Part shown: piece after piece, positions 7,539 through 16,439 of the stretch | Numbering within the stretch: the first letter of the stretch is position 1 | How the letters are laid out: each line of letters starts with the position of its first letter | From: Streptomyces fradiae ATCC 10745 = DSM 40063 | Lineage (GTDB): Bacteria > Actinomycetota > Actinomycetes > Streptomycetales > Streptomycetaceae | Assembly: GCF_008704425.1 (NCBI RefSeq) | Contig: NZ_CP023696.1 | Coordinates: 2,094,501 to 2,158,500 of the forward strand | DNA: 64,000 nt | Direction of reading: 5' to 3' | The notes under the pieces: generated by a model | Databases searched by the model: none | What the model saw: the letters and a program-made list of their open reading frames with translations, nothing else | What the model was told of the DNA's origin: nothing | Made by a program: the position numbers and the translations under genes

Positions 7539-8453
7539 TCAGAGCAGTGCGCGGCGCAGGGTGCGGCGCGCCGTGGACAGGGCGGCGCGGACCGCGTCGC
7601 GGGCCGGGCGCCACACCGCGTCGCGCGCGAAGTGGCCGAGGGGCGTGCACACCGACCGGTAGAACCAGCGCGCCGGGCGGCCCACGGTCTGCCACAGGGC
7701 CCACTTCACCGCGCGCCCCGCGGCACGGGACACGTACCCGGCCACCCGCCAGGCGACCGCGAACGCGGCGGCGACTTCGCGGCCGAGGAACGCGAGACCC
7801 CGGCCCAGCGGGACGAGAACCCACCGCCACAGCGTGACGAGCGGTACGGCGACGAGCGTCCGCAGCAGCCAGGCGGCACCCCGCCCCACCGGCACGAGCA
7901 CCCATCGCCACCCCCACAGGGCCGGGGCGACGACGAGGTGCCGGACGAGCCAGGCGATGCCCGCGCCGGCCGGTGCCAGCACACCCCGCCACAGCCACCG
8001 GGCGGGGGCGACGACCAGGTACGTGAGGAGGGCGTCGGCCAGCCGTGCGAGCCCCCTCCCCACGGGGACCAGGACGCTCCGCCACAGCCACCGGGCGGGC
8101 GCGACGACCAGGTACCGCCACAGCCACCGGGCGGGCGCCACCACCAGGTACCGCCACCCCCACACGGCCGGCGCCACCACCAGGTACTGAACCAGCCGGC
8201 CGGCGCCCCGGCCGAGCGGGGTCAGGACCGCACGCCACAGCCACGTGAACGGGATCACCAGCAGGCAGCGGCCGAGGGGACGCAGGACCGTGCGGTGGAG
8301 CGTCCGGGCGCACAGCGCGAGGAGGTCCCACAGCATCCGGACGGGGACGACGACGACCAGTACGACGATCCGCACGGGCAGCCGGACGGCCGCGACCAGG
8401 CAGCCCTCCGGCTCACGCCGCGCGGGCCGCATCTCGGGTTCCATGATTCCCAT
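7539..8453 (-). CDS. Repeat-built hydrophobic protein, function unknown
   Basis: About 304 residues from the ATG at 8453; a second ATG at 8444 (MEPEMRPARREPEG) is equally possible, and neither has a strong ribosome site. The protein is made of alternating modules: a 12-residue unit LVVAPARWLWRY and a unit of the form VLVPLGRGLAWL followed by a few residues. At least five copies of the first and six of the second are visible, and two adjacent copies of the first are identical. The DNA carries the matching 36-bp repeat (8060-8170). The modules look like amphipathic or re-entrant membrane helices with regularly spaced Trp and Arg. It separates the two radical SAM partner genes and has its own unit, since a strong terminator lies upstream at 8558-8594. 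I do not recognise a function. Confidence 0.75.
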   Translation of the reverse strand: MGIMEPEMRPARREPEGCLVAAVRLPVRIVVLVVVVPVRMLWDLLALCARTLHRTVLRPLGRCLLVIPFTWLWRAVLTPLGRGAGRLVQYLVVAPAVWGWRYLVVAPARWLWRYLVVAPARWLWRSVLVPVGRGLARLADALLTYLVVAPARWLWRGVLAPAGAGIAWLVRHLVVAPALWGWRWVLVPVGRGAAWLLRTLVAVPLVTLWRWVLVPLGRGLAFLGREVAAAFAVAWRVAGYVSRAAGRAVKWALWQTVGRPARWFYRSVCTPLGHFARDAVWRPARDAVRAALSTARRTLRRALL

Positions 8454-8557
8454 GACGCGGTCGCCCGCCCGCGGGGTTCCGCCCGCCACGCGCGACGGGC
8501 CGGGTCCGGGCCCTGCGCGCCTCCGGGCCTGACGCGCGGACGGCCCCGGGGAGCGCA

Positions 8558-8594
8558 CGACGGCCCGCTCCGGAGAACCCGGAGCGGGCCGTCG
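8558..8594 (-). terminator. Terminator of the TIGR03960 gene
   Basis: A perfect 16-bp stem: CGACGGCCCGCTCCGG pairs with CCGGAGCGGGCCGTCG around the loop AGAAC. It starts 26 bases after the stop codon. There is no T-tract, which is common for Streptomyces terminators. Confidence 0.8.
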
Positions 8595-8619
8595 TCGGGG
8601 CGCCGCGACGCCTCGGCCG

Positions 8620-10542
<1,923 letters not shown>

Positions 10543-10562
10543 TTCGGGGAACCTTCGTGAGC

Positions 10563-10610
10563 TGACGGGGGCGACTCTCAAGCGTAACCGCTCGGCGGTC
10601 GCCCCCGTCA
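10563..10610 (-). promoter_or_regulatory. Long hairpin just upstream of the TIGR03960 start
   Basis: TGACGGGGGCGAC and GTCGCCCCCGTCA form a perfect 13-bp stem with a 22-base loop. It sits 21 bases before the start codon, so it is either a second terminator for the CHAD gene upstream or a leader structure. TACGCT in the loop fits the -10 pattern, which would place the leader start inside the stem. Confidence 0.4.
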
Positions 10611-10632
10611 CGGCCGAGGACGGGCCCCGGAG

Positions 10633-10665
10633 GCCCGGCCCGCGGGGCCTGCCCTCGGGCCGGGC
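10633..10665 (-). terminator. Terminator of the CYTH/CHAD gene
   Basis: GCCCGGCCCG and CGGGCCGGGC form a perfect 10-bp stem with a 13-base loop, about 20 bases after the stop codon at 10688. No T-tract. Confidence 0.5.
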
Positions 10666-10687
10666 GGCCCCGGGTGCCGGGCGCCCC

Positions 10688-12208
10688 TCAGCGCTCCAGG
10701 GCGCGGGCCAGGCCCCGGGTGCGCACCGCCGCCCAGGCGTCCGGCAGCTCGCGCTCGCGGGCGGTGGCCTCCGCCTCCTCGCGGGCGTACAGCAGCCCCC
10801 AGGTGAAGGACGGCTCGCCCGCGCCGTTGGCCTGGACGGCCAGTTCCCGCAGGGCGCGGCGGGTGACGACGCTGTCCTGGTGGTCGCCGAGGAGGCGCTG
10901 GAGGCGCTTCATGTCCTTGGCGAGGCGCCGGGCGGGCCTGCCGAGGGCGGGCGCGGCCAGTTCGGCGGCGTACCGGGCGTGCTTGGCGGCCTTGCGGGTG
11001 GCGTGGAGGGCGGTGTCCCGGTCGGGTCCCGGGGGCAGGGCGAGGGCCCGTTCGAGGCGGGCGGCCACGCGGGCGTGGTCCTTGAGGGCGGCCTTGGCGA
11101 GGACCTTCTCGGGGGCCTTCGCGGCGGCGGGGCGCAGCGGCGGGTCGGCGAGGAGGGCGTCGAGGCGGTCGAGGAGGGCGAGGTGGCGGTCGCTGTCGAG
11201 CACCTGGAGGACGCGGCCCCGGGCGCCGGCGCCGCGGGCGGCGGACCAGCGGGTCAGGCGGCCGCGGACGGGGCCGAGCTGGAGGGTGCGCGGGACGGTG
11301 TGGAGGGCGGCGTCGATACGGGTGTCGAGGACCTCCTGGTCGCGGTCGAGCCCGAGTTCGCGGCCGAGGCGGCGCAGTTCGCGGGCGATCGGGTCGATGG
11401 CGGCGCGGTCGAGGACCTTGCGGTGGGTGCGCAGGGCGCTGCGCAGGCGGCGGGCGGCGACGCGCAGGTCGTGGAGGGCCTCGGGCTGGTCGTGGCGCAG
11501 GCCCGCGTCGTGGGTGGCCAGGGCGTCGGCCTGGGCGCGGAGGTAGGCGAGGACGTGGTCGCCGGCGGTGGCGTCCGGTCCGGGGGCGGGGTGCGGGGCG
11601 GGCGGCGGGGTGCCGGTCTCGCGCAGGGCCCGGTCGAGTTTGGAGGGGGAGGTGGCGGGGTGGACGCCGGCCTTGCGGAGCCGTTTGTCGACGGCGTCCA
11701 GCAGGGCGGGATCGGCGCCTTCGGCCAGTTCCACCTCGATCTCGGTCCACCGCGCGGTGCGGCCGCCGGGCCCGAGGCGTTCGGCGCGGACGGTGTCGGT
11801 GCTCAGTTCGGCGAGGAGGGTGCCGTCGTCGTCCAGGAGGTGGCGTACGTCCCGGGAGGAGCGCAGCCGTACCACGGGGGTGAGGGCGTCACCGCGGGTG
11901 TGGGCGCGGACCAGCGCCGCGAGGTCGGGGGGCACGTCGTCGGCGAGCGGTGCGCCGATCTCGTCGCGCACCCCGGGGCTGACGGGCAGTTTGAGGTGCC
12001 ATCCCGGGTCCCCTCCCCCGGTGCGGCGGCGCAGGGTGACGGAGTGCGCGGCGAGGCGCAGCCCGGGGGTGTCGTAGTAGACGGCGTCGAGGTCCGCGGT
12101 GCCCGCGTCGGCGACGCGGGCGACCCCGCGGACCCGGGTGAGGTCGGGCACCCTGGTGTCGGTGGTGGCTTCGTACTTCCGCTCGATCTCTCGTTTCGTG
12201 TCCGACAT
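10688..12208 (-). CDS. CYTH and CHAD domain protein
   Basis: 506 residues. Residues 6-11 (EIERKY) are the hallmark ExExK-type motif of CYTH triphosphate tunnel enzymes, followed by LDAVYYDTPGLRLAAHSVTLR and further strand motifs to about residue 210. From about 225 the CHAD domain begins, with conserved histidines and basic residues (EALHDLRVAARRLRSALR, LHATRKAAKHARYA, LGDHQDSVV). CHAD domains bind polyphosphate, and CYTH domains hydrolyse or sense triphosphates, so a role at polyphosphate granules is the family expectation. The start ATG at 12208 has no ribosome site but TACATT lies eight bases upstream, so the message may be leaderless. Confidence 0.92.
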   Translation of the reverse strand: MSDTKREIERKYEATTDTRVPDLTRVRGVARVADAGTADLDAVYYDTPGLRLAAHSVTLRRRTGGGDPGWHLKLPVSPGVRDEIGAPLADDVPPDLAALVRAHTRGDALTPVVRLRSSRDVRHLLDDDGTLLAELSTDTVRAERLGPGGRTARWTEIEVELAEGADPALLDAVDKRLRKAGVHPATSPSKLDRALRETGTPPPAPHPAPGPDATAGDHVLAYLRAQADALATHDAGLRHDQPEALHDLRVAARRLRSALRTHRKVLDRAAIDPIARELRRLGRELGLDRDQEVLDTRIDAALHTVPRTLQLGPVRGRLTRWSAARGAGARGRVLQVLDSDRHLALLDRLDALLADPPLRPAAAKAPEKVLAKAALKDHARVAARLERALALPPGPDRDTALHATRKAAKHARYAAELAAPALGRPARRLAKDMKRLQRLLGDHQDSVVTRRALRELAVQANGAGEPSFTWGLLYAREEAEATARERELPDAWAAVRTRGLARALER

Positions 12209-12265
12209 ACACCGAATGTAGTCCAGTGCGCCGTTGGACTGTCGTGCCCTTTCACCTCCCGGCCC

Positions 12266-12300
12266 GGGGCGGTGCGACCGGGGCGGTGCGACCGGGGCGG
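12266..12300. repeat. 14-bp direct repeat, 2.5 copies
   Basis: GGGGCGGTGCGACC occurs twice in tandem, followed by GGGGCGG, in the gap between the TetR stop codon and the CHAD start. Probably slippage-generated; no function visible. Confidence 0.6.
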
Positions 12301-12927
12301 TCAGTCCCCACCGCCCGCGAAGATCCGCTCCAGGTGGGCGTCGAGCCGTTCCAGCGCCTCCTCGCCCGTCTGCACACCCAGCAGCGTGTACGCCGTCAGA
12401 CCGTCCACCAGGCTGATCAGCAGCATCGCTTCGGTGTACGGGTCGAGCGACCGCCCCGCCGCCAGCTCCCCCCGCTCCCCGGCACTGCGCAGCAGACCGG
12501 CGAAGAACTCCGCGAGCCGGGGGATCCCCTCCACCGCCTCCCCGCGCAGGCGCTCGTCGTGGACGGCGCGGGCGAAGTACGCCGCCCCCACCAGGGCGCC
12601 CACCCTGCTCTTCCCGTCCAGGGGCAACATGCCCACCAGGCACTCGCGGAGGACCGCCCGCGGCGGCGGCTCCTGCCCCAGCCGCGCGGCGATCGCGCCG
12701 ACGCGTCCGCGGATCCGCCGGTCCGCCAGGGTGTTGATGTGGCGCAGGGCGAAGACGAGCATCTCGTCCTTGGTGCGGAAGTAGTGCTGGAGCCTGCCCA
12801 GGGAGATGTCCGCCTCAGCCGCCACGTCGCGCAGGCTCACTCCGTCGAGGCCGCGCGTGCTCGCGATCCGCCAGAGCGCTTCCGCGATCTCCAGGCGCCT
12901 GGCCTCGTGATCCACCTTCTTCGGCAC
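12301..12927 (-). CDS. TetR/AcrR-family transcriptional regulator
   Basis: 208 residues from the GTG at 12927 (VPKKVDHEARRLEIAEA), the start usual for close relatives; a further in-frame start at 13017 would add 30 residues unlike the family. The N-terminal helix-turn-helix reads GVSLRDVAAEADISLGRLQH followed by YFRTKDEML, typical of TetR. The ligand domain is divergent, ending LISLVDGLTAYTLLGVQ. It is divergent from the PH-domain gene pair at 13047, and a 13-bp imperfect inverted repeat fills the space between, so autoregulation and control of that pair is the simplest model. The ligand is unknown. Confidence 0.9.
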   Translation of the reverse strand: MPKKVDHEARRLEIAEALWRIASTRGLDGVSLRDVAAEADISLGRLQHYFRTKDEMLVFALRHINTLADRRIRGRVGAIAARLGQEPPPRAVLRECLVGMLPLDGKSRVGALVGAAYFARAVHDERLRGEAVEGIPRLAEFFAGLLRSAGERGELAAGRSLDPYTEAMLLISLVDGLTAYTLLGVQTGEEALERLDAHLERIFAGGGD

Positions 12928-12982
12928 GCGCGACCACCCACTCTCCCTGCGGCGCGGCGGGAAAGCCACGCGCCATTTTCGC

Positions 12983-13029
12983 AAGTCACTTGTATCGTTG
13001 TAGCCTACGCCATCCAATACGGTTGACTT
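12983..13029. promoter_or_regulatory. Divergent control region with a TetR-type inverted repeat
   Basis: AAGTCACTTGTAT (12983-12995) and ATACGGTTGACTT (13017-13029) are inverted with 10 of 13 positions matching, and inside the left arm CAAGT-C-ACTTG is itself palindromic. The segment is far more A+T-rich than its surroundings. It lies 55 bases upstream of the TetR start and 18 upstream of the PH-domain gene. Confidence 0.5.
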
Positions 13030-13046
13030 GGAAAGCGGTCCGTCCC

Positions 13047-13619
13047 ATGTCCCTTCACTCCACCCCCCGGCTGAGGCCGCCCCGCCACCGCGTGGACCCG
13101 CTGGCCCGCCGCTGGTGGGCGGTCCAGGCCCTGCTCACGGTGAGCGGGCCGATGCTGCTCACCGCCCTCGCGCTCGGCCTCCTCTCCGCGCTGTTCTTCC
13201 CCGGCGCGTTACCGTGGCTCGCACCGCTGCTGCTCGTCACCCTCGTGGCACCGGCACTCGGCTACCTGCTCCTCATGCCGCGCCGGCGCTGCGCCACTCA
13301 CGCCTGGGAGCTCGGCACGCACGCCGTCTACGCGGCGGGCGGCTGGATATGGCAACGGCGCCGGATCGCCCCCCTGTCCCAGGTGCAGACCGTCGACACC
13401 CTCCGCGGCCCGATCCAGCGGCGGTACGGCCTGGCGACGCTCACCGTCACCACCGCCTCCACGGCGGGTGCCGTCGAGATCGCCGGCCTGGCGGAAGCCG
13501 ACGCCGAGGAGCTCTCACGGCTCATCGGCCGGGCGGCGTCCGACGCCCGTACCGCTCCCACCGGCCTCGCCGCCCCCGTCGGCGGCATCGGCGAGGCCGC
13601 GCCGGGGGGTGCCGCGTGA
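13047..13619 (+). CDS. PH-domain (bPH2, YdbS-like) membrane protein
   Basis: 190 residues. Two hydrophobic segments (about 24-45 and 53-74) precede a single bacterial PH domain of the DUF304 type, with HAVYAAGGWIWQRRRIAPLSQVQTVDTLRGPIQRRYGLATLTVTT showing the family pattern of SQVQTVD and RYGL, here cited as separate motifs. YdbS/YdbT-type proteins are membrane proteins linked in other bacteria to resistance to antimicrobial peptides or phage-type toxins; the mechanism is open. The stop overlaps the next start by four bases (GTGA), so the two form one coupled unit. Divergent from a TetR gene. Confidence 0.85.
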   Translation: MSLHSTPRLRPPRHRVDPLARRWWAVQALLTVSGPMLLTALALGLLSALFFPGALPWLAPLLLVTLVAPALGYLLLMPRRRCATHAWELGTHAVYAAGGWIWQRRRIAPLSQVQTVDTLRGPIQRRYGLATLTVTTASTAGAVEIAGLAEADAEELSRLIGRAASDARTAPTGLAAPVGGIGEAAPGGAA

Positions 13620-15133
13620 GCCGCCACGCCGACGCCTGGCGGCGGCCCGCCGCCCGCACCCTGCTGGTGCACTGCGGCTGGCTCGCCCCACCACTCGGAT
13701 CGCTCGCCCTCGCCGTGCTCGCCACCGGCGGCAGGATCCCCCCGGGCGCCCTCATCACCCTGGCCGCCCTCGCCGTCTCGTTCGCCGTCGTCACGGCGGC
13801 CGGCCTGATCCGCTGGTCCCGCACCCGCTACCGGCTCACCACCGATGCGTTCGCGCTGCGCAGCGGGGTCTTCAGCAGGCGGCAGCGCACCGTCCCCCTC
13901 CCCCGCGTCCGGAACGTCGACCTGACGGCGACGCCGCTGCACCGGCTGCTCGGCCTCACCGTCGTACGGGCCGGCACCACCGCGACGGACGGCGAGCTGG
14001 GCGAGATCACCCTCAACGCGGTCACCGTCCGCGAGGCACACCGGCTGAAGACCGCCCTGCTCGCGCGGGCCGGCGCCCGGGCCGCCTCCGACGACGTCGT
14101 ACTCGGCCGTCTCGACTGGCGCTGGCTGCGCTACGCGCCGCTCACCTTCTGGGTGTTCGGGGGCGTGGGCGTCGCCGCAGGAACGGCCTACCGGATCCTC
14201 GACGGCATCGGGGTCGACCTGTGGCGGGTGACCCTCGTCCAGGACGCGGTCGCCGAGCTCGGCGACCGCGCGCTGTGGCTGACCGTGCCCGCGGCGGTGG
14301 TCGCCGTGACGGCGCTCGGGTCCCTCGGCGCCCTGGCGGTCTACGCGGAGAACTGGTGGGGCTACCGGGCCGCCTGGACCGGCCCGGGCACCCTCACGGT
14401 ACGGCGCGGGCTGCTGACCACCCGGTCGATCACCATCGAGCGGAGCCGGCTGCACGGCGTACTGCTCCGAGAGCCACTGCTGCTGCGGGCCGCCGGAGGG
14501 GCGAGCGTGACAGCGGTGGCGGGCGGCCTCGGCGACGAGGAGGAGTCCCACGCGCGCGGCGCACTGCTCCCACCGGCTCCTCGCCCCGAGGCCCTGCGCG
14601 TCCTCGCCGGAGCGCTCCGCGCACCCTCGGACCTCCTGGACTCGGTCCCGCTGGTCCCGCACCCCCGGGCCGCACTGCGTCGCAGGGCGATGCGGGGGCT
14701 GTGGTTCGCCGTCCTCCCGGCGACGCTCGCACTCCTCGCCCTCGGAGCCTCGCTCACTCCGGCGCTCCTGCACGCCGCCTGGATCCACGCCCTGGTCGCG
14801 ACGGCGGCGACGGCGCTGCTCGCGCGGGACGCCCACCGAAGCCTCGGCCACGCCCTGCACGGCTCCCACCTCCTGGTCAGAGCCGGTACGTTCAGCCGGG
14901 ACACGCTCGCCCTGGAACGCTCGGGCATCATCGCCTGGACGTTCTCCACCTCGCCGTTCGGCCGCCGCCACGGCCTCGTCACACTCACGGCGGCCGTGGC
15001 CGCGGGGGAACACGGCTACCACATACGGGACGTCGCGGCCGGCGACGCCGTGGCCCTCGCCATGGCGGCCCGGCCCGGAATCGTCGAGGACTTCCTCGAA
15101 CCACCGGGCCGGCCCGAGCGGTCACCCGGGTGA
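13616..15133 (+). CDS. Multi-PH-domain (bPH2, YdbT-like) membrane protein
   Basis: 505 residues with six or so hydrophobic segments and three bacterial PH units. The first is at about residues 65-130 (YRLTTDAFALRSGVFSRRQ, then RTVPLPRVRNVDLTATPLHR), the second at about 255-310 (GTLTVRRGLLTTRSITIERS), the third at about 400-490 (HLLVRAGTFSRDTLALERSG). It starts at a GTG overlapping the upstream stop. The pair of one-PH and three-PH proteins is the YdbS-YdbT arrangement. It ends 94 bases before the convergent rodA gene. No obvious terminator was found in that gap. Confidence 0.88.
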   Translation: MSRHADAWRRPAARTLLVHCGWLAPPLGSLALAVLATGGRIPPGALITLAALAVSFAVVTAAGLIRWSRTRYRLTTDAFALRSGVFSRRQRTVPLPRVRNVDLTATPLHRLLGLTVVRAGTTATDGELGEITLNAVTVREAHRLKTALLARAGARAASDDVVLGRLDWRWLRYAPLTFWVFGGVGVAAGTAYRILDGIGVDLWRVTLVQDAVAELGDRALWLTVPAAVVAVTALGSLGALAVYAENWWGYRAAWTGPGTLTVRRGLLTTRSITIERSRLHGVLLREPLLLRAAGGASVTAVAGGLGDEEESHARGALLPPAPRPEALRVLAGALRAPSDLLDSVPLVPHPRAALRRRAMRGLWFAVLPATLALLALGASLTPALLHAAWIHALVATAATALLARDAHRSLGHALHGSHLLVRAGTFSRDTLALERSGIIAWTFSTSPFGRRHGLVTLTAAVAAGEHGYHIRDVAAGDAVALAMAARPGIVEDFLEPPGRPERSPG

Positions 15134-15227
15134 GCCGGGCCGGGGACGTCCGGGTGAGGTCCGCGAGGCCGCGGTTCGTCCGGCCGGCCGCGGTGGGCCG
15201 ACGAGTCCCCGCCGGTCCGGGCGGCGC

Positions 15228-16430
15228 TCAGGCCGCTATGGGCCGCTGGGAGCGGATGGACTGCAGGAGGCCGATGGCGATCCACACCGCGAACATGGAC
15301 GAGCCGCCGTACGAGACGAAGGGCAGCGGCAGGCCGGCGACGGGCATGATGCCGAGGGTCATGCCGATGTTCTCGAACGACTGGAAGGCGAACCAGGCGA
15401 TGATGCCGGCCGCGACGATCGTGCCGTACAGCTCGGTGGTCTCGCGGGCGATGCGGCAGGCCCGCCACATGACGAGGCCCAGGAGCGCGATGATCGTCCC
15501 GGCGCCGATGAAGCCGAGCTCCTCGCCCGCGACGGTGAAGATGAAGTCGGTCTGCTGCTCGGGGACGAACTGGCCGGTCGTCTGGTGGCCGTTGAAGAGG
15601 CCCGCCCCGTACAGGCCGCCGGAGCCGACGGCGATGCGGGCCTGGTTGGTGTTGTAGCCGACGCCCGCGGGGTCGAGGTCGGGGTTGGCGAACGCGGCGA
15701 AGCGGTTGAGCTGGTACTCGTCGAGGACGCCGAGCATCGCCACGAGGACGGCGCCCGCGACGCCGGCGCCGATCAGGCCGAAGACCCACCGGTTGGACGC
15801 GCCGGACGCGAGGAGCACCCCGAGCACGATCACGACCATGACCATCACGGAGCCGAGGTCGGGCATCAGCATGACGATCGCCATCGGCACGACGGCGAGG
15901 AGCAGGGCCTTGGCGACGGTCCGGTGGTCGGGGTGGACCTGGTCGCCGGCGTCCACGCGGGCGGCGAGCAGCATCGCCATGCCGAGGATGATCGTGACCT
16001 TGACGAACTCGGACGGCTGGAGGGAGAAGCCGCCGCCGAGGACGATCCACGCGTGGGCGCCGTTGATGGTGGCGCCGAGCGGGGTGAGGACGAGCAGGAC
16101 GAGGACGACGGAGAGGGCGTAGAGGAAGGGCACGGCCCCGCGCAGGGTGCGGTGGCCCAGCCAGATCACGCCGATCATCAGGGCGATGCCGATGCTCGTG
16201 TTGAGCAGGTGCTTGAGGAGGAACGAGTACGGGTCGCCCTGGGTGAGCTCGGTGCGGTTGCGGGTGGCGGACCACACCAGGAGCGCGCCGACGAGGGACA
16301 GGGCCAGCGCCGAGAACATCAGCGGCCAGTCGAGCCGGCGCACCAGGGAGTCGCGGGCGGTGAGCCGCGCCCACACCCCGCCGGGCTCGGGGCCGTAGCT
16401 GGGGACGGAGAAGGAGTTGTCTGCGGGCAT
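15228..16430 (-). CDS. rodA: RodA-type SEDS peptidoglycan glycosyltransferase
   Basis: 400 residues with about ten membrane helices. SEDS signatures are present: GGFSLQPSEFVKVTIILGMA, a DQVHPDH loop, MLMPDLGSVMVM, and LTDFIFTVAGEELGFIGAG-like text (QQTDFIFTVAGEELGF). The last cytoplasmic motif is GLPLPFVSYGGSS. SEDS proteins polymerise lipid II together with a class B penicillin-binding protein; here pbp2 ends ten bases upstream. In Streptomyces the rodA homologue (sfr) in this operon contributes to spore-wall synthesis. The weak ribosome site suggests coupling to pbp2 translation. Confidence 0.95.
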   Translation of the reverse strand: MPADNSFSVPSYGPEPGGVWARLTARDSLVRRLDWPLMFSALALSLVGALLVWSATRNRTELTQGDPYSFLLKHLLNTSIGIALMIGVIWLGHRTLRGAVPFLYALSVVLVLLVLTPLGATINGAHAWIVLGGGFSLQPSEFVKVTIILGMAMLLAARVDAGDQVHPDHRTVAKALLLAVVPMAIVMLMPDLGSVMVMVVIVLGVLLASGASNRWVFGLIGAGVAGAVLVAMLGVLDEYQLNRFAAFANPDLDPAGVGYNTNQARIAVGSGGLYGAGLFNGHQTTGQFVPEQQTDFIFTVAGEELGFIGAGTIIALLGLVMWRACRIARETTELYGTIVAAGIIAWFAFQSFENIGMTLGIMPVAGLPLPFVSYGGSSMFAVWIAIGLLQSIRSQRPIAA

Positions 16431-16439
16431 GGTGGTGGC

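Noticed and set aside
2909..7837. A 1642-residue open frame on the plus strand, opposite rne and beyond
   Set aside because: It is the complement of the repetitive, stop-poor rne arms and TIGR03936; its composition is Leu/Gly/Arg runs with no family motif.
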